From the NCBI RefSeq assembly GCF_901709675.1, contig NC_051095.1:4589956-4653955 (forward strand): DNA of 64,000 bases. The letters run 5' to 3'. Within the stretch, counting starts at the first letter, position 1, and the number at the start of each line of letters is the position of its first letter. The position numbers and the translations under genes are program-made. This document shows, piece by piece, positions 1 through 11,600 of the stretch. This DNA is from Syngnathus acus. Taxonomy: Eukaryota > Chordata > Actinopteri > Syngnathiformes > Syngnathidae. Under the pieces are notes generated by a model, which saw only the letters and a program-made list of their open reading frames with translations, was not told the DNA's origin and did not search any database.

Positions 1-3000
1 GGAAGTCGACCAAGAAGCCATCGGGAAGCGGCACGTACATCTCGGCCATGTCGGACACCACCATCATCTGCGGCTGCGACAGGGAGCTCTTGACGTTGTA
101 GAAGTGGAGCGTCTTGTTGTAGGTGACAAAGCCCACTTTGATGGCCGAGCTCTCGGCGCCCTCCTCCCTAGTGGATCAAGTGAGTAGTATCTACGTACAT
201 AGAAAAAATACATTTCTGTGTGGTGTCTTGTTTTTTACCTGGGCAGCTTGTCAAGTAGCGTCTTGAGCTCGTCGCATATGAGCCTGACCAGTCCGCTCTT
301 GATGTTGTTGTAGGACACGTCGATCATGAAGATGTAGGCAGGTGGCTTGGGCGGCTTGTTGTTCTACGGAAGACCCGGGACGTGAGTACGCGACCGCTCG
401 GCTCCTCATCGTCCTGCACGCTTGCGATACCTTGCAGTAGTCCAGCGTGGCCACCATCTCGTAGGATCCCAGCGACAGCTCGGCTCGCTCGTAGAAGTCC
501 ACCCGCCGGCCCATGTGATCCAGATGTTGGAAGTAGAAGACGGGCACTGGAGAGAGGCACATAATTTTCTTGGAATGTAGCCAAATATCAGCTAGCGTTT
601 ATTTGGCTTTTTTTTTTTTTTTTTTTTTTTAGTGTGGCACCTTCGTTGACGCAGCTGCAGAAAGCACACTGGTAGCGGCGGCCGCCGTCGAGGAACTGCA
701 TGTAGGGGCACATGTAGGCCTTGCACCGATTGCAGCGGATGGGGCCATTTTCGCCGTGATTCACCAGATACAACGGCGCCTGGCCAAAAAAGACGGTGAC
801 ACATTTGCATGTCAGCCTCCTCGCTTCCACTAACATTGCCTAAAATGGAGGCCAGCTCGAGTGTGGTCTTACTTCAGAATAGTTTGATCCAAATGATTCA
901 AAACAAGATGTACTGGTAGTCATTTTATAATTGGCCAAGTAGATACGAAGCCCTGTCGCGAATAACGACGCTGGTCAAACAGCACATTTTAATCCGAGAT
1001 GGCTTTTAGATGTTTGTGGTTTTATATATTTCAATTTGACTGGAAAAAGCTTACGAAATACGAATTTCACCATGCATTCAAAATATTATTAAATATATTA
1101 AACAACATTTTTATATATTATATATTATATATATATTGTTATATATTATATATTTCTTTATATATTATCATTATTTTAAAAACTTGATGTGCTACATCTA
1201 AAAGCAAGGGCAGATTTGTAATTGACCCCAAAAAATCTAGAAAGGTTTACTTTCATCCCAGATTTTAACAAAAGTCCAAATTTGTTTATCAGTGTAATTT
1301 ACGTGCCCCAAATTTGTTTTTATAATTGCTCATATTAACTGTTTAAAAATGTAAATACATTACTGTGATCCTAAAACAGTTCGCAAACATATCAAACGCC
1401 CTTCAGCTTGTTTACAGAAGATCCCGTTTTTAAATCAAATGCACAAGCAGATTGCATTTACATGCTGGGGTGGCAAAAACTCTTCTTAAACTACTTGGCT
1501 CCTATCTGGCAAACTAATCTCCTCCCCCAGCCAAGATAAAGCATACAATCTTGACACTAAACTATACTACCGCTTATGACATTTGAAAAGGGACAAGATC
1601 AGAAACTACAAAAAGGTCATTTTGTTAATGGCGAACCACAAATAATCATCTGTACTTTACAAGTAATCACAGTAAGAGATGTGACTCTGGTTTTAAATGT
1701 CACATGTTTGCATGTGAAACCTACCTCATTCTTAGGCACTCGAGCAAAAGGTTTGACGACACACGCCAGGGGCACCTGACACTGTTTGGCCAGCTCGGCG
1801 GTACGCGGGAAGGAGTAGGTGGTGCAGCGGATGAACCTGGGACTGGCGTGACCTAAAGTGGATCAAATCCAGAGTGAAGGTGAGAGAAGGATAACGTTTC
1901 TTCCAAAGGGTGGCGGGGTGTGTGTTAAAAACCTTGGTCTTGCACGGTGAAGTTGGTAGTGACCAGAGGTGGGACTTGTCCTCGGATGTTGGTGCTGAAG
2001 ACTTGTCCTCCGTGTCTGGCTTGGTCGTCCTCGATCACTTGGGTCTGAAATCAAACCAGGAATCAATCGATTGACTCACACCACGACCGTGCCGCAAGCG
2101 ATACAAGAAGGGGCCGCTCACTGTGCTGGGAATTGAGTCCAGATCCAGTTTCTTCTGGGGAGGACCGGGTTGTGGGCCCAGTCCTCCAGGGAAGCCCCCT
2201 GGCTGAGGTCCTGCCATGTGGCCTCCCATAAACGGACCTGTTCACAAATCGGGACATCTTACACCTAAATTCTCCATACTATATATAATGTTTTAGGATT
2301 CAGCTTGTGACCGTCACATGATCAAACCCAGAAAACAAATGAAGCTTCAAATTTGCTTCATGAACCAGTTGTATTTTTTCGCTCCTCTAAAAGCACTATG
2401 TTCAACATTGATCTAAAAATATACTGACTTTCTTAAATTCCTTTATTTAAACCAACAGTGCCATCTTGAGAAGTCCAAAAAATACAACAACTGGTTCATG
2501 AAGCAAATTTGAAGCTTCATTTTCACATCACTAGAAAACAGGAAAGCCATGATGGTTGTTATCTGAGCCCTTAGACACTGCGATGTCATTTTCAGCCAAT
2601 GGTAAGTGGCAAAATGGCACATATTTATTTTCTCCCCAAATGGAAATGGTCACCCCATTCATGTACCTCCTTGTTGTGGGTATCCAGGTGGACCGGCCGG
2701 TCCTGGTGGGCCGGCCAGTCCAGGCTGATGGAAGCCTCCGGGAGCTGTAGGAGGAGGCGCGCCAGGGTAGGGTTGACCCATGGACATGCTTGCCGGTGGA
2801 GCCATCTGGGGCGGCATGGGGGGCTGCGCCGCGGTTGGAGGAGGAGGTCCCCGGAAAGGCTGCTGGGCCATGGGGCTCGTCGCGGAGGGGGGGTTCTGAA
2901 CGGGCCCTGCGGGAACAAAGCAGCGTCCTGGATTCACCTCCGAGTCCGACCAATGACATTTTGAGGATCGCTTACCGTAGTTGCCCAAATTCATGCCGCT

Positions 3001-3520
3001 CATCTGGTTAGTGAGCTGCATGGGTGGAGGCGGGGCTGGAGAGGCCATGCTGTTGTATGACGGCTGTGGTGGTTGCCCATAAGTGGCAGGGGGGTACCTT
3101 CATAACAAAATACCATGAGAAAATGCTTGACTCAAATGTGAAGGAAGTCAATTTACAATTTCTTTACAGGGAAACATGCAGACCTTTGCATATGAGCTCC
3201 ATTCTGTTGGCTGTTTGGATTGTAATGACCAGGCCCGGGAGGTGGAGGTTGACCTGGACCAGAGGACGTCGGCAATTTCTGCACAGCTACGCACATACAG
3301 GAAGTCAATAGGTAGTATTTCTGGATTAATTTTTGCCATACACGCCTCAATCTGCTGAGGTTCGCTCACCTGTAGGAGGCGCCGTGAATGCCTGCGGCGC
3401 TCCTCCGTAGTGTCCGTAGTGGGGTTGCGCAGGAGCGGCCCCGAATCCCCCTTGGTAGCCTCCCAAGCCCGGCTGGGCCTGGGAGTACGAGGTTGCAGCA
3501 ACGTAACCGTGCTCACTCAT
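1..3520 (-). CDS. sec24d: SEC24D, COPII coat cargo-adaptor subunit (5' portion, 11 exons, truncated by window edge)
   Basis: Sec24 pairs with Sec23 in the inner COPII coat and selects cargo leaving the ER. Coding exons in transcript order are 3520-3370, 3286-3184, 3097-2976, 2906-2667, 2237-2122, 2044-1933, 1852-1725, 779-641, 546-431, 363-239 and 167-1. Phases join without a break to give 506 residues. The first ~240 residues are Pro/Gly/Gln-rich, as in SEC24C/D. A zinc finger follows, with Cys340, Cys343, Cys362 and Cys365 (motif CNRCKAYMC, then YQCAFC). The start of the trunk domain follows it ([30 protein letters not shown]). The second exon uses a TAG acceptor; the CAG 8 bp downstream would break the frame. 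Most introns are 67-94 bp. The remaining half (trunk, helical, gelsolin domains) lies beyond position 1. SEC24C is the alternative; the neighbours SYNPO2, MYOZ2 and USP53 favour SEC24D. Confidence 0.93.
2338..2532. repeat. 195-bp hairpin-type transposon remnant in a sec24d intron
   Basis: A ~42-bp left arm (2338-2379) is repeated as its reverse complement at 2477-2523 with about a 3-nt difference, leaving a ~97-bp loop. The element is flanked by a perfect 8-bp direct repeat AGAAAACA (2330-2337 and 2533-2540), the duplication size of hAT elements. The right end reads AGTGATGTG inwards, like fish hAT termini. The left end lacks about 11 bp of that terminus. It lies between sec24d exons 2122-2237 and 2667-2906. 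Confidence 0.6.
2582..2620 (-). repeat. Fragment of a dispersed fish repeat (related to 41690-41786)
   Basis: The 39-bp stretch closely matches the reverse complement of 41691-41731, sharing TGTCATTTTCAG and AAGTGG, then AAAATGG. It is a second, diverged copy of one interspersed family in this window. It lies inside a sec24d intron. Confidence 0.45.
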
Positions 3521-3560
3521 TTGGACCCTCTTTTCATGCCAACAATTGGCCTCTTACAGT
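3521..3560 (-). other. sec24d: sec24d 5'UTR part of the first coding exon
   Basis: The exon holding the start codon continues 40 bp upstream on the minus strand to a CAG acceptor (CTG at 3561-3563 on the plus strand) preceded by a short pyrimidine run. An upstream non-coding exon must therefore exist. The start codon at 3520 is the first ATG of this exon. Confidence 0.6.
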
Positions 3561-4784
3561 CTGCAAGGACGCAAAAGCACAATTAGAAAACAAAATGATT
3601 TTAATTTTCATTAACTGCAAAATACAAATGAAGTTTAGTAGTTGAGATGGCAACTATGATGCCTCAACCTGATTGTTAGCTTACTTTATGTGCTCCACTA
3701 ATTACAGAGCAGGTAGTTAAAAGGTTAAAGTCCATATTGAATGAGTTCACATCCATTTTTATAAATAACATCATCTGCTTGTTAACACGTGCGTCCATGT
3801 GCAACATGGACCTTTGATATTTCTCGTCGGGCGTATCGGCACAAATTATCTTTTGTTATCTATGAGAGGAGCGAAAGAATTGAAACACGCCCGCGTTGTA
3901 GAAATGCACAGTCGCAAGAAGCACATTGGTGCATAATTCATGTTTTTATAAACTCTGCTCAAGGCAGAAGTCGACTGAGCACCGTGCAACCACTAGGGGC
4001 CCACAAGAGGAACAGTGCCAAGAGTAGGAATAGTACTGTAATATGATAGTAACAAAAATATTTCAATTGAAGTAGTTTATATCGATTTTTTAGCTTTGTA
4101 CATCTTTTTGTTTGTCCTTATTTGTGCTTCAGGTTCATTCTACAATTCTTTGCTTGTTCTTGTTGATTGATTGGTCTTAACTCCTTGCCTGTATCCTATT
4201 TAACCCCAATTTGCTCTTTTATGGATGGATGAAATGCAAATTTCGACAAAAAACTATAAATGGGCCATGAGATAAGCGTCGCACTGCTTGTCCTTGTAAT
4301 GAACATTTGCCAAAATTGACAGTGGATCGCAGCCTATATTAGTGTGCCTAATATAGTGCATTATGCACGTGTTGATTGACAACCCCCTGTTGACCCCAAA
4401 ACCGAAAGTAAAATGCATGACAGTCGCATAAAAGGAACATCAGTTCAATATTTGTAACGCGTTTTCTGCTCATTTCCACACTGACACTTGCCACGTCAAA
4501 CACTCTTTGGATCGTTCTGAATTATTCCTGACCCGCACAAATAAGGCGAAATACGCTTTCTAGTCTATTGACATTTACAGATGTATTTATTCCATTTCAA
4601 TGACATTATTGTTTTGTTTCGTTTCGTAGAGCGCATCTCGCTAGCTGGTTTGCGCCCATTTGAGCGTAAAGTTTGCTATTATAAAACAAACAATCGTGAC
4701 ACGAATAAACTCGCTCCCTCGCTCGTGCGATGTCTGGCGTAAGCGGTGGCTATGCTTGTTAAAGGTTGCGTTGTTTTTATTTAC

Positions 4785-4860
4785 CTGTATGATGGGCTTC
4801 TGCTGGCCTCGTCTGCTTGCTTTGCGGAATGCTGAGTGCCACGTCAAACTCCAAAAGCGC
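4785..4860 (-). other. sec24d: Candidate non-coding first exon of sec24d
   Basis: On the minus strand a strong splice donor (CAG then GTAAAT, intron starting at 4784) closes a GC-richer stretch. That stretch lies just downstream of an ETS-like CCGGAAG and a CRE. Splicing from 4785 to the acceptor at 3560 would give a 1.2-kb first intron and a leader with no coding sequence. The transcription start is not visible, so the upstream limit is approximate. Confidence 0.45.
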
Positions 4861-4929
4861 CGGGCGGTCCATGTGACGTCAGGGAAGACGAGTCGTGGGA
4901 GGGGGAATAGAAATATCTGCTTCCGGTTT
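4839..4929 (-). promoter_or_regulatory. Probable sec24d core promoter with CRE, UPRE-like and ETS motifs
   Basis: Read on the minus strand, an ETS/GABP-type site AAACCGGAAG (4929-4920) is followed by a perfect CRE palindrome TGACGTCA (4881-4874). A UPRE/ATF6-type TGACGTGG (4846-4839) comes next, just before the candidate first-exon donor. A second TGACGTGG lies at 4498-4491. SEC24D is known to respond to ER-stress and CREB3-family bZIP factors, and these are the motif types such factors bind. Occupancy is inferred. Confidence 0.45.
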
Positions 4930-5183
4930 CAAAATAAGATCTAAGGTTGACGTTGACCAGACAGTAGCAAAATAATACAATATATATTCGGGGACTAAAT
5001 TGAAAATTCATATCCAGCAGCATGTGATGTGATTTCACGTGTCTTTATATAATTTTATTGGCAAAAGTGATTTAAACTGCCTTATTGTGAGGGACACGTG
5101 GAAGCGTTCCTTGGTGGTTGTTTGCTAACTTGACTGTGGCGATGGCAACGAGTGCGCTTGCGCAGATGTTCAGAGATCCTATT

Positions 5184-5195
5184 CACGTGACGTCA
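5184..5195. promoter_or_regulatory. E-box overlapping CRE in the sec24d-synpo2 intergenic region
   Basis: CACGTG (5184-5189) overlaps TGACGTCA (5188-5195). Both are palindromes and sit between the divergent genes about 0.5 kb before the synpo2 start codon, so either gene could use them. The flanks, 5260-5480, are AT-rich low-complexity DNA. Confidence 0.35.
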
Positions 5196-5523
5196 ACACC
5201 GTAAACATGATAACATGCACAAATAAAACATAGAGTAAAAGCTATCTTTTATACATTCTTTTATTTTATGTTTCTCTTTAGGATATTTAGTTTTAAAAAA
5301 TATTTATTCTTTAGTTTTAATTTTTTATTTTTTATTTTGCATTCTCACATACTATGCACAGCTGTGTGTGTTTTTATATACATATATATATATTTATTTA
5401 CATATATAAACGTATGTATATATAATATATATATATATATATTGTGTACATCTATACGTATACTCAAATTTATGAATGTATGTGTGTACCATTAACAGAA
5501 GTGTCTTCAATCCCTCTAACATA

Positions 5524-5531
5524 TGACGTCA
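5524..5531. promoter_or_regulatory. CRE palindrome upstream of synpo2 exon 1
   Basis: A perfect TGACGTCA lies 155 bp before the synpo2 start codon at the edge of a GC-richer stretch (5521-5600). It may mark the proximal promoter of synpo2. No TATA box is evident. Confidence 0.35.
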
Positions 5532-5660
5532 CGAAGCGGGCCGGACTCGGCTCAGATGATGCAGAAGAGAGGATGGAGGGAGTGGGTCTAGTGGGGGTGT
5601 TGTTCTAAAAATCCTGCTTCCCTGCCCAATTGTTCTGTGATCTGCTCTGCAGTGGTGCGG

Positions 5661-5699
5661 ATGAGGAGCTGTATGCGCATACAGCATGAGAACTGGTGA
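5661..5699 (+). other. Short upstream ORF overlapping the synpo2 start codon
   Basis: An ATG at 5661 opens a 12-codon frame (MRSCMRIQHENW) that ends at TGA 5697-5699, past the synpo2 ATG at 5686 and in another frame. Its start context is weak (C at -3), whereas the synpo2 ATG has A at -3. Leaky scanning would allow both. It matters only if the transcript begins upstream of 5661. Confidence 0.4.
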
Positions 5700-8600
5700 T
5701 TACATCTGCGTGACTTTGCAAGGTGGTGAGCCCTGGGGGTTCACCCTGGAAGAGGTCCTGGTGGGCACTGACACGGCGATACTGGTTTCACAGGTAAGGC
5801 TTCTTTTTACAAACATTTGGAGAACTTCTTCATAGTTTGCAAAGTGGAATGCAATTTTGCAGGAGGGTGGCTTTTTGGGCCAAGTTTTGGGTGCATGAGA
5901 TTCCTCAGCACCCCCTTATATGGTCAAGACCGAGGACAGGAGCGTGTGTTATGATCTGTTGTCACTCCCAAAGACTTCAGCGGTCAGCTCCAAGGTGAAA
6001 GGTATGCCGGTTATGCAGGGATGTCTGTGTAAAAAAAAAAAAAGTGACATACAAGTGTGCATCGTTAAGTTTGAACTTGTACTTCGTGCATAAACAATGG
6101 CGTGCAATTGTATTGAAACATGGGGGCGAAAAAGTCAACAACACACGTTTCTCATCAACATCCACTCTACATTCCTGACTATTACCTCCTTTGTAACACT
6201 CTCAACTCAAATTGTGAACTTACAACACATAACATACGAACACAAAAACACACACGCACTTGGCATTTCGGCTTAGGAGCTTGATGGATCTACTGTGAAA
6301 TGTTCTGTCCATATAAGGGAACTTGTGTTTTCTCCTCTTCTGACCTGTGTACAAAATTGATGAGGTCACTGTAGTTTTAAAGCAACAGAGACAGAGTTTT
6401 AAAACCGCCGACGTAAATGGGAAATGAGCCGGCCCAATGTTGTTTATCACACAAATGAGATGACTATTGTCTAATAGTGAACCATGGAAACCTTATGAAG
6501 CACCAGGGCAATCATCAAAAGGGCATTTATGACCGCTAGCAAGTTTTTTGTAGGCAGACTGACGGGCCTGAGCTTTGAACACCAATCCTGTGCAGGAAAA
6601 CATTTTACCGCAACACAAAAGTTTAATCGTTTAAAGCTGCTATGGCCAGGAACTGCCGGGAGCTAGAAAGTAATTGAAAGTGGATTTCTGGGTATACTTT
6701 GGACTCTACTGTTTGGAGAGAGGGGTAAAATAAATGTTTCCCCTCCTTTTTTGGAGGTAAGTCTCAATGGAAGACACACAGGATGCCTTGTAGGGCCTGG
6801 ATACACACAGGGGATTTTATCAGCTCTATAAAGTTACCCATAAAATCAAATTTCTTGCAAACAAGGTAGGGTTGTGTCATTTTACGAGTTTCCCTCGTAG
6901 GATCTGTTATGGTTGATGCAGCAGACTGAACAGTTGATTACAGTACTGTACTAAACCGTATTGGATTTATTTGACCTGTTGAACGCCTCTTTATGTCACT
7001 GTGTTAAAATGCCGCCATCTAGCGGAAATATGTTGATACTGCAAGTACAGCTCAGCACCTGAAGTGCACAGAGGGAAATTTAGAAAAATAAACGAAAAAT
7101 AAATTCAAAACACACAACAGATGTATGCATATTATTTTATTGTATGTATCACTCTGAAATTGTTGTAAATTATTAGTTACCAGCAGCCAGAATAGAAAGT
7201 GGATATTATTGTTCACTGCGATAACTGCCCTTTGCATCACAGAGACTTTTTTTTTTTAATTGCCGAACAAACTTTCCTTTCCGAGAAAGTAGGAAAAGAA
7301 GCTGTTAGATGTTGGTATCAGGTTGTGAGTTATGTGACTTGATTTTTGTTTACAGGTGGAGGAAGGCGGCCGTGCTTCCCGGGCTGGCGTACGGGAAGGT
7401 GACGAGATTGTGTCCCTGAACGGAGAGCCGTGTGCCGGCGTGACGCTCTGGCAGGCCCGCGCCCTAGTCAACGCGTCGGAAGGCTGTTTGCGGCTGCTCA
7501 TCAAGAGGTAAGGGGGATATTTTCATAGTTTGTGCTATCTTATTAAACCTGCCCTTATATATATAAAAAAAAAAGTAATGTATGAGGAATACAATATCAA
7601 ATTAAAGCATAATTAGCTGCTAATAAAATGGGATTTTCTTTTTAATTTGTAAGATTTCTTTTAATAAGTAAACCCCATCGGTTGTTTGCTTTGTTTGATT
7701 TTAACTTTTGCTTTTTATTACGAACTATGATACAAATAATCATGATCTTGTTTCTATTTACCCGCAAGTGTACTTCAACAGAGCAAAATGTGGGCCTGTT
7801 TAGTTGAACACAACGCTGTTTTTGTTAAGCGCCATGGCAACCGTTTAACAGATTCTGCCCTCTAGTGGACAAGCATTGAATTGTTCTGTCTGTTATATAC
7901 ATCCCTGGCATAGACAGATACATAAATTACAATAATTCTCACCTATGCAGCTAAATGGCAGATTCTTCCGTTGAACCTTTTTGAAATATTTTGACATTGT
8001 ATTTTTTGCATATATGATCCAAGTTAGGTTCACGGAAGATCTAAATTGTCCATGTGAGTGTGAAGGTTTGGTTAGATGCAATGACCAGCTTCCTTGCAAC
8101 CCTAATGAGAACAAGTGCTATTGAAAATGGATGTAGGCAATAAAATTTGTTCAGCTCCATTTAATAGCGGCATCTCATCTCCTCCAGATCGAGAGACGAG
8201 AAGGAACCTTTAAAGCTGAGGGAGCTCTACATATCCGAATCCCAGGACGAGATTTCTGATGGAGAGCCGCACGGGGATCCTGGTGATACGTCCTCGCTGT
8301 CCCTTTCCTTGCAGACCTCGGACAACATGAGCCGTACCTCTTTGGGAAGCGCACACGGTGTCGAGGGGGAGCGTTGCACCGGCGGCGCCACATGGGAGGC
8401 CCCTCCGTCCCCCGTCCGAAAGCCGCTCAGCCAGCACGGTGTGGTGCGAGGCAAGGAGCCGGCAGCATCAGCATCACCGGGGAGGGGCATCCCGAGCCAT
8501 GGGGTGGGAGGCCCCGGACTGAGCGCCGGATCCCGAGGCGCGGGAGGAGGGCCCTGTGAGCTTCCCGGCTCTTTTAGCGTCGCTTTCCAGATCCCCTCAG

Positions 8601-11600
8601 ATGAGGGAACGCCCACCGAGGAGCAGGATTCCGATTCCGATCAGGAGAAACCCAACAAGCACCGAGCGAGACACTCCAGTGAGTACATATTGGAATGTGT
8701 TGATTCTTGGAAGATGTGTGTACGTGCATGTATGTGTGTGTATTAAAGCCGATTTGTCAACATGTGCATTCCAAAGCATGATGCCCAACCTGTGTTTCCA
8801 AAAATTGCATGTCGTCCACTTCAGCTGGCAAATAGCACCCGCCCTTTTGAATGAATGTCCAAATTTGTCCAAATTTTAGTCTTCTAATCAGAAATAATAG
8901 ACTTGAAAAGACCCCATGATAGTGACCTAGGCGTGCTTTTTCTGGAGCTGTCGCGGAAGCCATAAATACACCCGCAACACGTTACCGAAGCGTGGGCCTT
9001 TGACAGACACCAACATGTGCGCCCCGAAACTGTTACCTGATCCTCCGCTCCGACAGGGTGCTTTAACTGAGCTAAAAAAGTGAGTCGGACGCTCACTCCG
9101 GCTGTCCTCGCCACCTTCAGGTTAGTCTTGTCGGAAATTCAAACAAGCGATTGTCCTCTTGATTCTTAAACAATTTAAATATCAAAGTCGGTGCTCAATC
9201 GATCATTTGCAGACTTGTGAAGTGAATTTGCGACCACTTTATGGGAATGCTGATTTAATGCAGCGCGTTGTCCGCGGCTTAGACACGGGTCAAAAATTTC
9301 TAATTGCTTTGCGGCTTTATGACTTACAAATGAGGGCGAGACAATGAGTTAAATAATTGATCGGTATTTGTTTGTGCGACTGTATGTTGTAGTCTCGTTG
9401 TGTAACACAATCTAGCATACGATGGCTTGATCTTGTAGTTATTTCTTGTTGACTTTCCTTGACCAGAAAAGCTGTCAATCAAAGCGTCTCCCCGCAGGGC
9501 TCAGGCGCAGCGAGAGTCTGTCCGAGAAGCAGGTGAAGGAGGCCAAATCCAAATGTAAGCGGATCGCCCTTTTGCTTAGCGCCGCGCAGCCCAATCCCAA
9601 CAACAAGGGCTTGTTGATGTTCAAGAAACATCGCCAGAGAGCAAAGAAGTACACCTTGGTGAGCTACGGCACCGGCGAGGACAACCAGCGAGACGACAGT
9701 ACCGAAGAGGACGAAGAGGACGCTCAAGGGGGAGTCCATGTTGTTGAGTTCACTCTCACTGATCGAGACCGGTCGGATTTAGAGACTCGTTTCCTCACGA
9801 ATGCCCGCAGTGGCAAAGGCGTCCTGACGATCCGCTTGGATAAAAGCCTCCTTGACATTGAGCAGAAGCGAACTCAGATGGAGTGTTTGCCCGAAACCAA
9901 GGGCAAAGGCGCCCTCATGTTCGCCCAAAGGCGCCAGCGAATGGACGAAATTGCCGCCGAGCAAGAAGACCGGCGCCAAGCGGTGCCCGTGGAAGTGGCG
10001 CAGAAAGTGGAAACGGCTTACGTGCGGTCCGCCGGGGAGGACCACGCGTACATGGACGTGAACCTGCACCAGCAGCAGCAGTACCAGCAATACCAGCAGC
10101 AGCAGTACCAACAACAGCAGCAGCAGTACCAACAGTATCAGCAACAGCAGTACGAGCAGCACCAAACGTATCCCCAAGGTCAGCACGGCCCGCTGCAACA
10201 GCAAAGTTCTTCTGGCAATCGCACCGCAAAACCCTTTCTGGCCCAGAACATGGCAGCGACACCTTACTCTCCTGCAATGAGCGGGACTAATCAATATCCG
10301 ACACTCCAAGGAGAGGAGATCGCCTCCCGAGATGAGCGCATTTCCACACCCGCAATCAGGTCGGGCCTTCTGGATAACAAAAGAAAAAACCTTGCCAAGC
10401 CCATGTTCACATTTAAAGAGACGCCCAAGATGTCACCTAATCCCGAGCTGCTGAACCTCCTCAACATGAGTAAGAAGAAGATGGGTTTCGATCCAGAGGA
10501 AGACTACCTTAGCCTCGGTGCCGAGGCTTGTAATTTCCTCCAGTCTTCGCTGTCGAAACATAAGACTCCTCCGCCGGTGGCACCAAAGCCGCTGATTGAT
10601 CACAGCTCTGCCCCCTGGTCTCCGCAGATGGAAGTCACCAACCAGGAAATGCCTCAGCATGCTGAAAATTGTTTCTCCACACCTGCTATAGCCCCCACTG
10701 CAGAGACCACCCCTTCAAGTGACCAAGAGCCAACCTCTACTGTGATGCCCGCCGGGTCATCGCCCCCAAGAGCCCAACTGGAAGCGCCGGCCTCCGCAGA
10801 GCAACAACAAACTTGGCCTCCTTCAGTGGCAGAAATCCAACAAGTCGTCGCACAAGAGGGAAACAGTTATGTCCGCTCTTCTCCACAGCCCGAGACCAGC
10901 GTTGGAAGGATTTGGGATCCTGCGCAAGCACAGGTGCAGCCCCAGGAGCCGCCCCCGAGTCAGTCCTCTCTACAGCCACAGTGGTCGACGCCTCAACCCA
11001 CTCACAGTCAAGCGCAGTCTCAGCCCCCTGCCAGTACCTGGTCGCCTCAAATTCAAGCCTCCTGGAACCAAGCAGATCAAGCACAGCCAGACGACGCTCA
11101 ACCGGTCTGGTGTCAATCCCAAGAACCAACGCAGTCTCAAACACAGCCAAACTGGACTCACAGTCCGAAGCCGCAAATGCAGCCGACCTGGGGGCAGCAG
11201 CAGCAGCCACAGGCTTCCTGGGCCCAGCCTACACAAGCAGAGCCTCAACCGACCTGGACACTGGCCAAATCCCAATCAGAAGGTCCTTGGGTTCAGCCAG
11301 AATCCCAGCCACAACCAGCGTGGGGTCAACCAGCACAGCAACAAGCCTGGCCAGAGACCCAAGCACCAGATCAACATTGGGCTCCAGTTCAGGCTCAAGC
11401 ACAAGTTAGTACCTGGCCTGCATCAGAACCCTCTTGGACCCAAACGGCCCAAGCACAACCACAGACGCAGCCTCCAGCTAGTTTGAATCAATGGGCGGCG
11501 GTTCCCGCCCAGCCTCAGCCATCTTGGGCCCAGCAACCTCCAGAACAGGTCCAGCGTCCTGCTAATTTCTGGAGCCCCGAGCAACGGCAGCAATCCTGGG

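Larger units (their letters stand above)
3561..5685. other. Head-to-head intergenic region between sec24d and synpo2
   Basis: No coding sequence was recognised. The stretch contains sec24d intron 1 (3561-4784), the candidate sec24d promoter, AT-rich low-complexity DNA (5265-5480) and CRE motifs at 4874, 5188 and 5524. Their arrangement would allow bidirectional regulation of the two divergent genes. Confidence 0.5.

Noticed and set aside
588-836. 82-codon continuous ORF covering the Sec24 zinc finger
   Set aside because: It is a real sec24d exon (641-779) read through into introns, not a separate small gene.
2599-2964. 121-codon open frame on the plus strand
   Set aside because: It is the antisense shadow of the Pro/Gly-rich sec24d exon 2667-2906 and runs through splice sites.
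10869-11486. Long alternative-frame ORFs over synpo2 exon 4
   Set aside because: The CAG/CCA-rich repeat lacks stops in several frames. Only the frame continuous with conserved synaptopodin blocks is real.
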